Of a stretch of 64,000 nucleotides of DNA, positions 27,734-36,877 are shown piece after piece (within the stretch, counting starts at the first letter, position 1; every line of letters begins with the position of its first letter). The translations under genes were made by a program, and so were the position numbers. The notes beneath the pieces are model-generated. The model saw only the letters and a list, made by a program, of their open reading frames with translations. It did no database searches and was not told the DNA's origin. The DNA is from Luteimonas cucumeris (GTDB lineage: Bacteria; Pseudomonadota; Gammaproteobacteria; Xanthomonadales; Xanthomonadaceae): the NCBI RefSeq assembly GCF_007830035.1, contig NZ_VLKN01000003.1, forward strand, positions 527,235 to 591,234. Direction: 5' to 3'.

Positions 27734-27763
27734 TTGGGCTGACCGCGACGCGCAAGTTATACT
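27734..27763 (+). promoter_or_regulatory. Candidate promoter for the cytochrome c operon
   Basis: TTGGGC (27734-27739), 18-base spacer, TATACT (27758-27763); the start codon follows about 60 bases later. Confidence 0.55.
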
Positions 27764-27822
27764 TTGCTGACTGCGCGCCGATGACCGGCGCGAAATTCTG
27801 CCAGCCCACCGAGAAGACATTG

Positions 27823-28158
27823 ATGCGACCGTTGCCGATCGCCTGCCTCGCGCTAGCCATCATCGCCGCTCCCGCCCTTGCCGCCGATCCGGCCAAGCCG
27901 CTGGTCGGCGACGCCAAGCAAGGCCACATGCTTACCTATACCTGCCAGGGATGCCACGGCATCGATGGTTACAAGAACGCATATCCGAACTACCACGTGC
28001 CACGCATCGGTGGACAGTCGAAGGAATACCTGCGTCTTGCATTGAGCGAATACCGCGACGGCTCGCGCAAGCACCCGACGATGCAGGCCCAGGCGCAAAG
28101 CTTCTCGGACCAGGACATCGCCGACATCGCCGCCTTCCTTTCGGAGCTGAAGCCGTGA
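27823..28158 (+). CDS. periplasmic monoheme c-type cytochrome
   Basis: Class I cytochrome c of 111 residues. A signal peptide (MRPLPIACLALAIIAAPALA) precedes the heme-binding site CQGCH near residue 44. A Met in HPTMQAQAQSF is the likely sixth ligand, and the C-terminal helix is DQDIADIAAFLSEL. GAGAAG lies before the ATG at suitable spacing. The next cytochrome gene starts inside its stop codon region (GTGA), so the two are translationally coupled. It probably carries electrons in the periplasm; the partner is unknown. Confidence 0.92.
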   Translation: MRPLPIACLALAIIAAPALAADPAKPLVGDAKQGHMLTYTCQGCHGIDGYKNAYPNYHVPRIGGQSKEYLRLALSEYRDGSRKHPTMQAQAQSFSDQDIADIAAFLSELKP

Positions 28159-28604
28159 GCCGCGTCCTGACCTCCTCCCGACTCGCCTTCGCCCTGCTCG
28201 CCACGCTCGCCGTCGCGGCCTGCTCGCCGTCCGGCGAGACCCCGGCCGAGCACTCCAGCGCCGACCGCAGCGAAGGCCACACCTCATCCTCAGCCGGTCT
28301 TCCGGAAGGCCACGCCGAGGCCGGTGCCAAGCGCGCCCTGGTCAAGAGCCAGGCCACCGGCCAGACCTGCATCGACTGCCACGGCAAGGATGGCAACGTG
28401 CCGCTGGACCCGACCTATCCCAAGCTGGGTGGCCAGTACGCCGACTACCTCGCGCACTCGCTGCAGATGTACCGCGACGGCGACCGCCAGCATCCGCTGA
28501 TGTCCGCTCAGGCCCAGGAGCTTGACGACCAGGAGATCGCCGACTTGGCCGCCTACTTCTCCTCGCGTCCAAGCCTGCTGCGCGATCTCCACGGCGCGCA
28601 CTGA
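28155..28604 (+). CDS. lipoprotein monoheme c-type cytochrome
   Basis: A 149-residue c-type cytochrome that starts at a GTG overlapping the previous stop (GTGA). The N-terminus is a lipoprotein signal with lipobox LAVAAC, followed by a Ser/Glu/His-rich linker. The heme site is TCIDCHGKDG. The likely Met ligand is in HPLMSAQAQ, and the helix DDQEIADLAAYFSS ends the domain. The domain is clearly related to the upstream cytochrome, so the pair probably arose by duplication, one copy soluble and one lipid-anchored. A strong terminator follows. Confidence 0.9.
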   Translation: MSRVLTSSRLAFALLATLAVAACSPSGETPAEHSSADRSEGHTSSSAGLPEGHAEAGAKRALVKSQATGQTCIDCHGKDGNVPLDPTYPKLGGQYADYLAHSLQMYRDGDRQHPLMSAQAQELDDQEIADLAAYFSSRPSLLRDLHGAH

Positions 28605-28631
28605 GCGCGGCCAGCAAGAAGCATCGACAGG

Positions 28632-28660
28632 AAAAGGGGCCGCAAGGCCCCTTTTTCTTT
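28632..28660 (+). terminator. Rho-independent terminator of the cytochrome c operon
   Basis: AAAAGGGGCC / GGCCCCTTTT, 10-bp stem with a GCAA loop, followed by T-rich TCTTT. Confidence 0.92.
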
Positions 28661-28890
28661 GTGCGGACAACGGCACCTGCGACCTCGACGGACGTTCTTT
28701 CCGATCTCGCCGTCCCTCTTGTCGACCTCGAAGAACCGTTTCAGTACTCCGACGACGATTCCACCGACCCGCCGACGGTTCTCGTCGTCGACGGTCCAGA
28801 TAAAAACCTCGATGCAGGAAATGCCGCATGGTCGGGCGGGAACCGCGACAGGCAATTCCGCCCAACCAGCCAACGACGATTCCCTGGTCT
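28661..28890. other. Gene-free stretch between the cytochrome terminator and the REP-like hairpin
   Basis: About 230 bases with no gene, RNA or repeat that I can support. Short open frames here have no family resemblance and lack ribosome sites. Confidence 0.5.
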
Positions 28891-28921
28891 GGCGGAACCC
28901 GCTTCGCGGGTTCCGCCTTAC
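28891..28921 (-). repeat. REP-like hairpin (GTAA head) at the 3' end of the repetitive protein gene
   Basis: On the minus strand: GTAA head, then a perfect 12-bp stem (GGCGGAACCCGC / GCGGGTTCCGCC) with a 3-nt loop. The TAA of the head is the stop codon of the gene ending at 28918. Confidence 0.8.
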
Positions 28922-30573
28922 GGCTGCTGCAGGCTGCCCTGGTCTTCCTGCAGTTCGCGCTTGAAGGGGATGTCGGGCGGTGGGCGGGCGACCGCAGGCT
29001 GGTCGAACAGCTTCTCGCTGTCAGTGACTCCGCAACCGCCGCCCACCTGCAGCAGCGACACCAGGCATTCGATCCGCTTCGACGTTCCCGGTATCGGAAT
29101 CGACAGTTTCTTGATGCCCTTGCGCACCCACTCCTGCAGCAACGTCTCGTGCGGTACCCAGTACTTTTCGAAACGGGTGGGCTCGTATCCCAGTCGCGGC
29201 CGGTCCAGCCACTTGCCCGCCCTGTCCAGATCGGCGACGTGCTGTTCCTCCGAACCCGGCGGATTGCCATAGGGCGTCGGCCCTTCGCCCGACGTGCCCG
29301 GCGGCAGACGCAGGCTGCCGTCGGCGTTGTACAGGCCGGCTTTCGCACCGGGTTGCTGTCCGCCCTGCGACTGGCCAGCGACATTGCGTTTGGCATCGCC
29401 CCAGTCGTCGCCCTTGACCGGCGTCGGCACGCTGCCCGGCTGCGTGCCGACCGCGGCGCCGGTGGCCGCGGCTGCGGGTTGCGTGCCGCTGGCCGGCGCT
29501 GGCGACGTGGTCGGCGCGCCGGAAGCCTGCGTGGCGGCGGTGCTGTCCGTTTCCGCCGCGGCGGTCGCACCGGGCGGCATCGGCAGCGATTGCGGTTCGG
29601 CGCTGCTGGTGGGTACCTCCACCTGCGCGGCCGCGCTCGCCTGCGACGGCAGTTCACGTGCGCGCACGGCAGGCAGCGGCTGCGGCACTTCGATGAGCGT
29701 CGGCTGTTCGGCGATCTGCGGCACGCTGATCTGCCGCTGCGCCACGTCGCGATCGATCGGCCGAACCGGTGCCGGTGCGCGCGGCAGCGGGATCGCTTCG
29801 ACTTCGCTGCGCAACGTCGGCACCTCGACGCTCGGCGCGACCTGCGTGGTCACCGGACGCGGCTGCGGCGGCGGCAACCGGAAGCGGGCCTCGTCGACGG
29901 TCGCCGTTTCGGTTACCTGCAGGGTCTGCTCAGCGGCCGGGACGACGGTTTCCTCGGTCAGTTGCGGTTGCTCGCGTTGCGGCGCTTCCTGCGGCAGCGG
30001 CTCGACGCTGCTCGGCGGTGCCTGCACCTGACTCAGCTCGGGCCGCTGTGGCTGTGGCTGTGGCGGCGACTGTGCCGTCGATGGCGCGACCACCGGGTCC
30101 GGCCTTGGCGATGGCGGCCCGCCGCCTTCGTCCTCTATAGCCCCTTCGCCGATGAACTGCACGCGGATCGCGACATCGCTGGACTCACCGGGCTGCTCGA
30201 CGAATTTCGCATACGCCAGCCACGCCAGTAACACCAGCAGCACCGCATGCACCAGCAGCGTGATCGCCAGCGCGATGAAGCGCACCAGGCGTTCGTCCTT
30301 GCCGGCGGGCTGCCATTGCTGCCGCCACAGCGTGCTGAAAGACCGCCAGCGGCCGAGTTCCGCGACCGCGGGCGCCGGCAGTGCCGGCTCGCGTTGCAGG
30401 AAGATGTCGATGATCGCTTCGGCCGTGGCGCCAGTGACCGCATCCATCCTGGCCGACATCGACGCGAACCACGCACTCCATCCTGCCGGAAATTCGCCCG
30501 GCGGGCGTTCCGGGCGCAGCGACTTGCGCATGCGCCTGCGCAGCGCTTCGATGAGATCGGCCGAGGAGAACAC
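28918..30573 (-). CDS. transmembrane repetitive protein (xanthomonad-type, TonB-like architecture)
   Basis: A 551-residue protein. An N-terminal cytoplasmic region of ~95 residues contains LIEALRRRMRKSLRPERP. One membrane helix follows (FIALAITLLVHAVLLVLLAWLA). A long periplasmic Pro/Gln/Ala/Thr-rich region (about 130-420) comes next, with a C-terminal domain with ordered composition (WLDRPRLGYEPTRFEKYWVP, KRIECLVSLLQVGGGCGV). Xanthomonad genomes carry similar proteins under this name; the function is unknown. The layout (helix, Pro-rich spacer, terminal domain) resembles TonB. Its stop codon is provided by a REP-like repeat. nfuA lies 15 bases upstream and may be co-transcribed. Confidence 0.75.
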   Translation of the reverse strand: MFSSADLIEALRRRMRKSLRPERPPGEFPAGWSAWFASMSARMDAVTGATAEAIIDIFLQREPALPAPAVAELGRWRSFSTLWRQQWQPAGKDERLVRFIALAITLLVHAVLLVLLAWLAYAKFVEQPGESSDVAIRVQFIGEGAIEDEGGGPPSPRPDPVVAPSTAQSPPQPQPQRPELSQVQAPPSSVEPLPQEAPQREQPQLTEETVVPAAEQTLQVTETATVDEARFRLPPPQPRPVTTQVAPSVEVPTLRSEVEAIPLPRAPAPVRPIDRDVAQRQISVPQIAEQPTLIEVPQPLPAVRARELPSQASAAAQVEVPTSSAEPQSLPMPPGATAAAETDSTAATQASGAPTTSPAPASGTQPAAAATGAAVGTQPGSVPTPVKGDDWGDAKRNVAGQSQGGQQPGAKAGLYNADGSLRLPPGTSGEGPTPYGNPPGSEEQHVADLDRAGKWLDRPRLGYEPTRFEKYWVPHETLLQEWVRKGIKKLSIPIPGTSKRIECLVSLLQVGGGCGVTDSEKLFDQPAVARPPPDIPFKRELQEDQGSLQQP

Positions 30574-30588
30574 TCGTGCCGGAGCCGG

Positions 30589-31185
30589 TTACGCCGCGGC
30601 GTCGCGCGAAATGTACGGAGCCTGCCCGGTGTCGTGGTCGGTGGCGTCACGCACCGCGGTCACGCCCGGCACCTTGCTCAACAGGGTCTTCTCGATGCCC
30701 TGCTTCAATGTGACATCGGCCATGCCACAACCATGGCAGCCGCCGCCGAAGTTCAGCACCACCACGCCATCGGCGGAGACTTCCTGCACCGATACGTGAC
30801 CCTTGTGCTGGGCGAGCTGCGGATTGATCTCGTGCTGCACGATCCAGCGCACGCGCTCGACCAGCGATGCCGATTCGGCCGGTGCCTCGCCCTTGATCTT
30901 CGGCGCACGGATCTGCAGCTGGCCGCCCGTTGCGAGCGTGGCGTAATCGATCTCGGCACCGTCCAGGTACTGCACGCTGCCCGCATCCAGCCACAGCGTG
31001 AAACCTTCGCAATCGATGGCCCATTCGTCGCCGTGCAGATCACCGGGCTCGGCGAACTCCAGCCGCACGTCGGCCGTCGGCGTGCCGGGATTGGTCGCCG
31101 ACAGCCGCACGCCTAGGCCTGGCAGGTCCTCGCGTTCGATCAGCTTGCGGAAGTGCGTCTGTGCGGATTCTGAAATCTGGATCAT
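30589..31185 (-). CDS. nfuA: Fe-S biogenesis protein NfuA
   Basis: Carrier/scaffold for 4Fe-4S clusters, 198 residues. The N-terminal A-type-like domain begins [16 protein letters not shown]. The C-terminal NifU-like domain carries [19 protein letters not shown] with the CxxC cluster ligands. The start is placed at the ATG that matches the NfuA N-terminus and has GAGG at 11 bases; an ATG three codons earlier has the ribosome site too close. It lies just upstream of the transmembrane repetitive protein gene. Confidence 0.95.
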   Translation of the reverse strand: MIQISESAQTHFRKLIEREDLPGLGVRLSATNPGTPTADVRLEFAEPGDLHGDEWAIDCEGFTLWLDAGSVQYLDGAEIDYATLATGGQLQIRAPKIKGEAPAESASLVERVRWIVQHEINPQLAQHKGHVSVQEVSADGVVVLNFGGGCHGCGMADVTLKQGIEKTLLSKVPGVTAVRDATDHDTGQAPYISRDAAA

Positions 31186-31390
31186 GGATGTCATGGCCTC
31201 GCGCTGGACCGGCCTGCGCAGATGTATGGCGGATTCGTTGTGTGGATCGGAACGCTTCGATCGGCTGCGCATGCGATGCACGGGATCCAGATGGCCGGAT
31301 CATGGGCGTATTCTACCGGCCTCGCGTCACGCCGTTTCCATGCCGTCCAGCAGAGCATGAACTGCGTTTGCCATTCGTTAGGAGTAGCCC

Positions 31391-31732
31391 ATGTCCGATC
31401 TCATTCCCCTCGCCCAGGCCCATTGCCTGCCCCGCAAGGGCAGCGAACACAAGCTCAGCGAAGCGCGCATACGCGAACTGCTGCCGGAAGTGCCGGGTTG
31501 GGAGCTGACTGAGGACGGTCATGCCCTGAACCGTACCTTCAGTTTCAAGAACTACTACCGCACGATGTCGTTCGTGAACGCACTGGCGCACATGGCCAAC
31601 CGCGAGGATCACCATCCGGACCTGGGCGTGCACTACGACCGCTGCGTGGTGCGCTATTCGACCCACGACGTCGGTGGCCTCAGCGAAAACGACTTCATCT
31701 GCGCGGCCAAGGCCGACATCCTGTACGGGTGA
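31391..31732 (+). CDS. phhB: 4a-hydroxytetrahydrobiopterin dehydratase (pterin-4a-carbinolamine dehydratase)
   Basis: Recycles the pterin cofactor of phenylalanine hydroxylase. The 113 residues fit the PCD family. The active-site signature [21 protein letters not shown] includes the paired His and the later TH. TAGGAG lies 7 bases before the ATG. No phenylalanine hydroxylase gene is in the window. Confidence 0.95.
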   Translation: MSDLIPLAQAHCLPRKGSEHKLSEARIRELLPEVPGWELTEDGHALNRTFSFKNYYRTMSFVNALAHMANREDHHPDLGVHYDRCVVRYSTHDVGGLSENDFICAAKADILYG

Positions 31733-31780
31733 TGCCTTGACATGCGACCAGCTTCAGGACGATTCGAAGGAACGCAGCGC

Positions 31781-32176
31781 ATGCCGATGACGAAAAATGC
31801 CGGCCTCTCCATCCTCCTCATGCTGCTGGCCGCGTGCAGCCCGGGCGATGCTGCCGAGAGCAAGGCACCCGCGACAGACCCGGCGCGGACGATAGTTGGC
31901 ACCTGGCATACCGTGCTGCCGCTCGCGGGCAAGCCGACCGAGGTCATCTGGCAGGCCCGCGACGATGGCAGCTGCGCCTATCGGCTGCCGCAGAATCCAG
32001 GCGCCTCGATCGCCTGCCGCTGGAAGCTGCAAGGCGACGTGCTCAGCGAAACTGCCGAGGGATCATCCTCGACTGCCAGGCTGCGCTGGCAAGGGAAGGA
32101 TGAAATGACGTTGACGATCATCGACAACGGCCAGCCCGCCGAGAAAGGTTCGGTGCGGGAGTACGTTCGAAAATAG
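31781..32176 (+). CDS. small lipoprotein of unknown function
   Basis: A 131-residue protein with a lipoprotein signal (GLSILLMLLAACSPG). The body has a lipocalin/copper-resistance-like beta pattern (IVGTWHTVLP, SCAYRLPQ, RLRWQGKDEMTLTI), which suggests a small beta barrel; no family is recognised with confidence. The ATG with GAAGGA upstream is preferred over one 13 codons earlier. It may share a transcript with phhB, 48 bases upstream. REP-like hairpins follow. Confidence 0.7.
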   Translation: MPMTKNAGLSILLMLLAACSPGDAAESKAPATDPARTIVGTWHTVLPLAGKPTEVIWQARDDGSCAYRLPQNPGASIACRWKLQGDVLSETAEGSSSTARLRWQGKDEMTLTIIDNGQPAEKGSVREYVRK

Positions 32177-32188
32177 ATCCCACACTTC

Positions 32189-32232
32189 GTAGCGTGCGCT
32201 ATGCGCACGATCTGCGCTCCGTGCGGACCGCA
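32189..32232. repeat. Two adjacent REP-like hairpins (GTAG head)
   Basis: GTAGC followed by GTGCGC-TAT-GCGCAC (32194-32208), then GTGCGG-A-CCGCAC (32220-32232), in the gap between the lipoprotein and the convergent rluC. Confidence 0.6.
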
Positions 32233-32279
32233 CCAGTGTTGGTGGGGTCAAATCACGCGCGCAGCGCACGCCATCAGGC

Positions 32280-33257
32280 TCACGCCAACCGATCCAGCAC
32301 GTCGACCAGCTCCGCCGCCAGCGGCGCATTCAACACATAGGGCGTCTTGCCGCCATCCAAGGCGAACTCCAGCGATGCCGCGTGCAGGAACAGGCGCTTC
32401 AGGCCGACCTGTTCACGCAGGCGCTTGTTGACCGCCTCGTCGCCATACTTGTCGTCACCGGCCACGGGATGGCCGATGTGCTGCGCGTGGACGCGGATCT
32501 GATGGGTGCGGCCGGTCTCGATGCGCACCTCGCAATAGGATTGCCCGCCGCGACGCTCCAGCACGCGGAAATGGCTCAGCGAGGCCTTGCCGGCACTGCT
32601 GCTGGCGGAGGTGACGACCTGCACGTGGCGCTCGCCGCCCTGGCGCAGGCCGACGTGCAGCGGCGCGTCGACGCTCATCACTCCGTCCGGCATGCGCCCG
32701 GTCAGCAGGGCCAGATAGCGCTTGTTGATGCCGCCCTCCTCCCTCATCAACGCCTGCAACTCGATCAGGGCCGAGCGCTTTTTGGCGATGACCATCAGGC
32801 CCGAGGTGTCGCGGTCGAGCCGGTGCACCAGTTCCAGCGACTCCCTCGGCCGCAGCGCGCGCAAGGTCTCGATCACGCCGAAGCTGATCCCGCTGCCGCC
32901 ATGGCTGGCCACGCCGGACGGCTTGCTGATCGCCAGCAGGCGCGCATCCTCGAAAACGATGCTGGCCTCCATCGCCTCCAGCAAGCCCTTGGCGGGGGTG
33001 CCCTTGTCGGCCGGATCGTCCAGGCGGATCGGCGGAATGCGGACCTCGTCGCCGCCCTCCAGCCGCCGCTCCGGCTTGCAGCGCCCGCCATTGACGCGCA
33101 CCTGCCCGGAGCGCAGCAGCTTGTAGATCAGGCTGCGCGGGGCCCCCTTGAGGTAGCCCAGCAGGAAGTTGTCGAGCCGCTGCCCGTCGCGGTCCTCGGC
33201 GATACGGACCGTGTGGGCGGCGCTGGCAGGACGGGCTGGAGCATCGGAAGGGGGCAT
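32280..33257 (-). CDS. rluC: 23S rRNA pseudouridine synthase RluC
   Basis: RluA-family enzyme of 325 residues, expected to modify positions 955/2504/2580 of 23S rRNA (E. coli numbering). The N-terminal S4 domain lies at about residues 20-80 (RLDNFLLGYLKGAPRSLIYK). The catalytic motif is ELVHRLDRDTSGLMVIAKK, with the nucleophile Asp, and the closing motif is IETGRTHQIRVHAQHIGHP. It is divergent from rne, the typical neighbourhood for RluC rather than RluD. Confidence 0.94.
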   Translation of the reverse strand: MPPSDAPARPASAAHTVRIAEDRDGQRLDNFLLGYLKGAPRSLIYKLLRSGQVRVNGGRCKPERRLEGGDEVRIPPIRLDDPADKGTPAKGLLEAMEASIVFEDARLLAISKPSGVASHGGSGISFGVIETLRALRPRESLELVHRLDRDTSGLMVIAKKRSALIELQALMREEGGINKRYLALLTGRMPDGVMSVDAPLHVGLRQGGERHVQVVTSASSSAGKASLSHFRVLERRGGQSYCEVRIETGRTHQIRVHAQHIGHPVAGDDKYGDEAVNKRLREQVGLKRLFLHAASLEFALDGGKTPYVLNAPLAAELVDVLDRLA

Positions 33258-33651
33258 CTGCACTCTTGGTCTGTTACACTCGCGAAGCGAGATAAGGGTT
33301 TGATTTCGCTGGAAGTTACCCCGGGCCGAAAGCCCGCCCTTCCGCGATTCCCGATGCAGTGCGCAACCACCGTCCACGGGACGGCCATGTTAGCGGCTAC
33401 ACGGCAGGCCCGGACATCGCCCGATGCGTCAGACATCGGCGCTGAACAACGACCCGAGCGGCGCGCAGGCCTGGAGCCGAAGCAGCCGCCGGCCCGCAAC
33501 AGTTATTTTGAGACAAGCGCTCCCGCGGCATGCCGTGGTGTCGAAGCGCTGGAAACCCAGGACGCCGCTGCGCTTGCGCGGCCGGCGCCCAGCAGTATCC
33601 AGGCGAAACGCCCCGGCGTTCCGCGTGCGAGAGCGCGCGAGGAACGCAAAC
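33258..33651 (+). promoter_or_regulatory. rluC-rne divergent region and long rne 5' leader
   Basis: A 394-base non-coding stretch ahead of rne. In E. coli rne autoregulates through a long structured leader; the length and the GC-rich inverted segments (for example GGGCCGAAAGCCC) fit a similar arrangement, but no homologous hairpin can be assigned by eye. The open frame running through it has no protein-like composition. The promoters of both genes should lie near 33260-33330. Confidence 0.45.
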
Positions 33652-36600
33652 ATGAAACGCATGCTGATCAATGCGACGCAGGCAGAAGAACTGCGCGTCG
33701 CCATCGTCGACGGCCAGACCCTGTACGACATCGACATCGAGCAACCGTCGAAGGAACAGAAGAAGTCCAACATCTACAAGGGCCGCATCACCCGGCTCGA
33801 GCCTTCGCTGGAAGCGGCCTTCGTCGAATACGGCGGCGAGCGCCACGGCTTCCTGCCTCTGAAGGAAATCTCCCGCGACTACTTCCAGGCCGGCGTCGAC
33901 CACAACAAGGCCGGCCTCAAGGAGTTGCTGCGCGAAGGCCAGGAAGTGGTGGTCCAGGTCGACAAGGAGGAGCGCGGCAACAAGGGCGCCGCCCTGACCA
34001 CGTTCATCTCGCTGGCCGGCCGCTACATGGTGCTGATGCCGAACTCGCCGACCGCCGGCGGCGTCTCGCGCCGGATCGAAGGCGACGACCGCGCCGCGCT
34101 GAAAGAGGCGATGGACAAGCTGCAGATCCCCGACGACATGGGCGTGATCATCCGTACCGCTGGCGTCGGCCGTGATGCCGAAGAACTGCAGTGGGACCTG
34201 GACTACCTGTTGCAGGTGTGGCGCTCGGTGGCCGAGGCCGCACTCGCAAAGCCGGCGCCGTTCCTCATCTACCAGGAGTCGCGGCTGATCATCCGCGCCC
34301 TGCGCGATTACATGCGCGCCGACATCGGCGAGATCCTGGTCGACACCGACGAGATGTACAACGAGGCGCGCGAGTTCGTGCAGCAGGTGATGCCGCACAA
34401 CCTGCGCAAGCTCAAGCACTACACCGACGACACGCCGCTGTTCAACCGCTTCCAGATCGAATCGCAGATCGAGAACGCGTATGAACGCACCGTGCGCCTG
34501 CCCTCGGGCGGCGCGCTGGTGATCGACCAGACCGAGGCGCTGACCGCGGTCGACGTCAACTCGGCGCGCGCCACCAAGGGCGGCGACATCGAGGAGACCG
34601 CGTTCCACACCAACCTCGAAGCCGCGGAAGAAGTCGCACGCCAGCTGCGCCTGCGCGACCTCGGTGGCCTGGTAGTGATCGACTTCATCGACATGTCGTC
34701 GAACAAGCACCAGCGCGAGGTCGAGAACCGCCTGCAGAACACGCTCAAGTACGACCGTGCGCGCGTGCAGATCGGCCGCATCTCGCGCTTCGGCCTGCTC
34801 GAAATGAGCCGCCAGCGTCTGCGCCCCAGCCTGGGCGAGGCCAGCCAGATGGTGTGCCCGCGTTGCGACGGCCATGGCCGCATGCGCGGCGTCGAGTCGC
34901 TGTCGCTGTCGATCATCCGCGTCGCCGAAGAGCACGCGATGAAGGAGAACACCGGGCAGGTGCTGGTGCAGGCGCCGACCGAGATCGCCAACTATCTGCT
35001 CAACGAGAAGCGCAGCGCGTTGCGCGAAATCGAACAGCGCCACGACGCGCCGATCGTGATCGTCGCCGACGAACAGCTGGAAACGCCGCACTACGAAGTG
35101 ACGCGGATCCGCGAGAACGAGCTCGGCGAGGAGACCAGCAAGCCCAGCTACCAGCGTGGCACCCCGCGCAAGCTGGCCACGCATGCGCTGACCAAGGCGC
35201 ACCTGAACATCCCGCCGGCGCCGGCGGTGACCAACGTCAAGCCGCTGCAGCCGGCGCCGACGCGTGACGAACCGCGCGACGAGCGCCCTGCCCCCGAGCC
35301 GGCACCGATCCACGTCGCACCGAAGGCGAAAGCCGGGCTGTTCGCGCGGGTGATGCAATTCTTCGGCGGCGACCAGGCCGGCAGCAGCACGCCGTCGCCG
35401 GCGGTCTCGCCGATACAGCACGGCGGCGATCGCGGGCGCAACGAGCGCAATGGCCAGCGCCGCGATGGCCGCAATGGCGGTGGCAAGCCGCAGGGCCGTG
35501 AGCGTCGCGACGAACAGAAGCGCGACGATTCCAGGCGCGCCCAACCGCAACAGCCGTCGCAGCAGGCGAACCCGCAGAACAAGCCGCCCAAGCAGCAGCA
35601 ACCACAGAAGCAGAATCCGCCCAAGCAAGGGCAGAAGCAGCCCAGGCAGGAGCAGCCGAATCGCGAACCGCGCGCGCCGCGGCCGGAACGCGCGGACGCC
35701 GCGCAGTCTGCAGCGTCGGTCGAGACGATCAAGCCCGCACAGATCGATGCAACCACAACGGCCACCGTGGCGGCCGCGGTCGCCACGCCGGTCGTGACCC
35801 AGGCAGCGACCGAACAGGCGGTGACGGCGGCGCAGGTCGACCGCGCCACATCGCCCGCAACCGAAGCTGCCGACGCCGCAACCCATGCAACCGAAGGTGG
35901 CGAAGGCGCTCGGCGTCGTCGCGGCCGTCGCGGTGGTCGCCGTCGTCGTCGCGGCGGTGCCGAGGGCACGGCCGGCGACGAGTCGAATGCCGTCGACATG
36001 CCGCACGATGACGACACTGTCGCCGCGCAGCGCTCGCAGCCGGAATTCGATTTCGACGAACTGCAACCGCAGGCCGCTCCGCTTGCCGCCGCCGACGGGA
36101 ACCAGATGGCCGATGCGGCCGAAGCGGCCGAAGCGGAAGTTACCGCGCCAGGAGCCAGGGCCGTACCGCAACCGCGGGCGCCAGCTCCTGTCATCGCGCA
36201 GCCCACGGCACCTGCCGCCATCGAAACAGTGACTGCGCCGACGCCTGCAACTGCCGTGGCAGCGGTTGAAATCGCTGGAGCCGACGCTGCCGAGTCCGTG
36301 GCTGCGGTCACCGACGCGCCTGCCCCGGCCGAAGCCGCGGCTTCGGCTGTCACGGAAGCTGTCATCTCGCCGGCAGGCGAACGGGCAGAGGAAGCTGTCA
36401 TTGCCGATGAGGCAAAGAAGGCATCGAAGCCGGTGTCGAAGGAAAGTGCCGCTGCGCCGTCGCGGTCCGCGTCGCGCGCTGCAGCCGCGCCACAGGGCGA
36501 AATGATCCATGCCCTGCCGTTGTCCGCGGCGATCGCGGTATCGCTGGCCGAAACGGCCTACCGACCGACGATCAAGGCAGCACCGGAACCGGCGAGCGCT

Positions 36601-36834
36601 GAAGCGGGCGTCGAACCAGTCGCGCCCGCGGCACCAGCGCAGCAAGCGGAACAGCCGGCGCAGGAATCAATCGCCGCGACGGGCTTCGAGGACGCCGGCA
36701 TGCCGCGCACGCCGGGCCTGTTCGACGAACCGGCAGCGGCACCGGCGGAAGAAGCCGCGGCGCAGGTTGCTGCCCGGCAGCCGTCGCAGGACCAGGCCAA
36801 TGACGCGTCTCACGACAACGAGCGCGGCGCCTGA
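33652..36834 (+). CDS. rne: ribonuclease E
   Basis: Endoribonuclease that starts mRNA decay and matures rRNA and tRNA; 1060 residues, a full-length RNase E. The N-terminal half holds the S1 domain ([20 protein letters not shown]), RNase-H-like and 5'-sensor parts, and the catalytic Asp pair in [14 protein letters not shown] and VVIDFIDM. The zinc-link [12 protein letters not shown] follows. The C-terminal half is disordered, with Arg-rich patches ([15 protein letters not shown]) and Ala/Pro/Glu repeats, the likely RNA-binding and degradosome scaffold. The start follows GAGGAACGCAAAC and matches the family N-terminus [10 protein letters not shown]. Confidence 0.97.
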   Translation: MKRMLINATQAEELRVAIVDGQTLYDIDIEQPSKEQKKSNIYKGRITRLEPSLEAAFVEYGGERHGFLPLKEISRDYFQAGVDHNKAGLKELLREGQEVVVQVDKEERGNKGAALTTFISLAGRYMVLMPNSPTAGGVSRRIEGDDRAALKEAMDKLQIPDDMGVIIRTAGVGRDAEELQWDLDYLLQVWRSVAEAALAKPAPFLIYQESRLIIRALRDYMRADIGEILVDTDEMYNEAREFVQQVMPHNLRKLKHYTDDTPLFNRFQIESQIENAYERTVRLPSGGALVIDQTEALTAVDVNSARATKGGDIEETAFHTNLEAAEEVARQLRLRDLGGLVVIDFIDMSSNKHQREVENRLQNTLKYDRARVQIGRISRFGLLEMSRQRLRPSLGEASQMVCPRCDGHGRMRGVESLSLSIIRVAEEHAMKENTGQVLVQAPTEIANYLLNEKRSALREIEQRHDAPIVIVADEQLETPHYEVTRIRENELGEETSKPSYQRGTPRKLATHALTKAHLNIPPAPAVTNVKPLQPAPTRDEPRDERPAPEPAPIHVAPKAKAGLFARVMQFFGGDQAGSSTPSPAVSPIQHGGDRGRNERNGQRRDGRNGGGKPQGRERRDEQKRDDSRRAQPQQPSQQANPQNKPPKQQQPQKQNPPKQGQKQPRQEQPNREPRAPRPERADAAQSAASVETIKPAQIDATTTATVAAAVATPVVTQAATEQAVTAAQVDRATSPATEAADAATHATEGGEGARRRRGRRGGRRRRRGGAEGTAGDESNAVDMPHDDDTVAAQRSQPEFDFDELQPQAAPLAAADGNQMADAAEAAEAEVTAPGARAVPQPRAPAPVIAQPTAPAAIETVTAPTPATAVAAVEIAGADAAESVAAVTDAPAPAEAAASAVTEAVISPAGERAEEAVIADEAKKASKPVSKESAAAPSRSASRAAAAPQGEMIHALPLSAAIAVSLAETAYRPTIKAAPEPASAEAGVEPVAPAAPAQQAEQPAQESIAATGFEDAGMPRTPGLFDEPAAAPAEEAAAQVAARQPSQDQANDASHDNERGA

Positions 36835-36848
36835 TCGATGACCAGGAC

Positions 36849-36877
36849 CCCGCGCACGCTTACAGGGCGTGCGCGGG
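36849..36877. terminator. Hairpin between convergent rne and the GacA-like gene
   Basis: An 11-bp perfect stem (CCCGCGCACGC / GCGTGCGCGGG) with a 7-nt loop. The loop contains the stop codon of the minus-strand regulator. There is no T-run; it may act as a shared transcript 3' end. Confidence 0.55.

Noticed and set aside
28155..28604. The second cytochrome c starting at an upstream in-frame codon near 27951
   Set aside because: That frame overlaps the first cytochrome out of frame, and a GTG overlapping its stop gives an exact lipoprotein signal peptide.
33397..36645. A 1082-codon minus-strand open frame
   Set aside because: Antisense to rne, caused by the repetitive Ala/Arg-rich C-terminal half.
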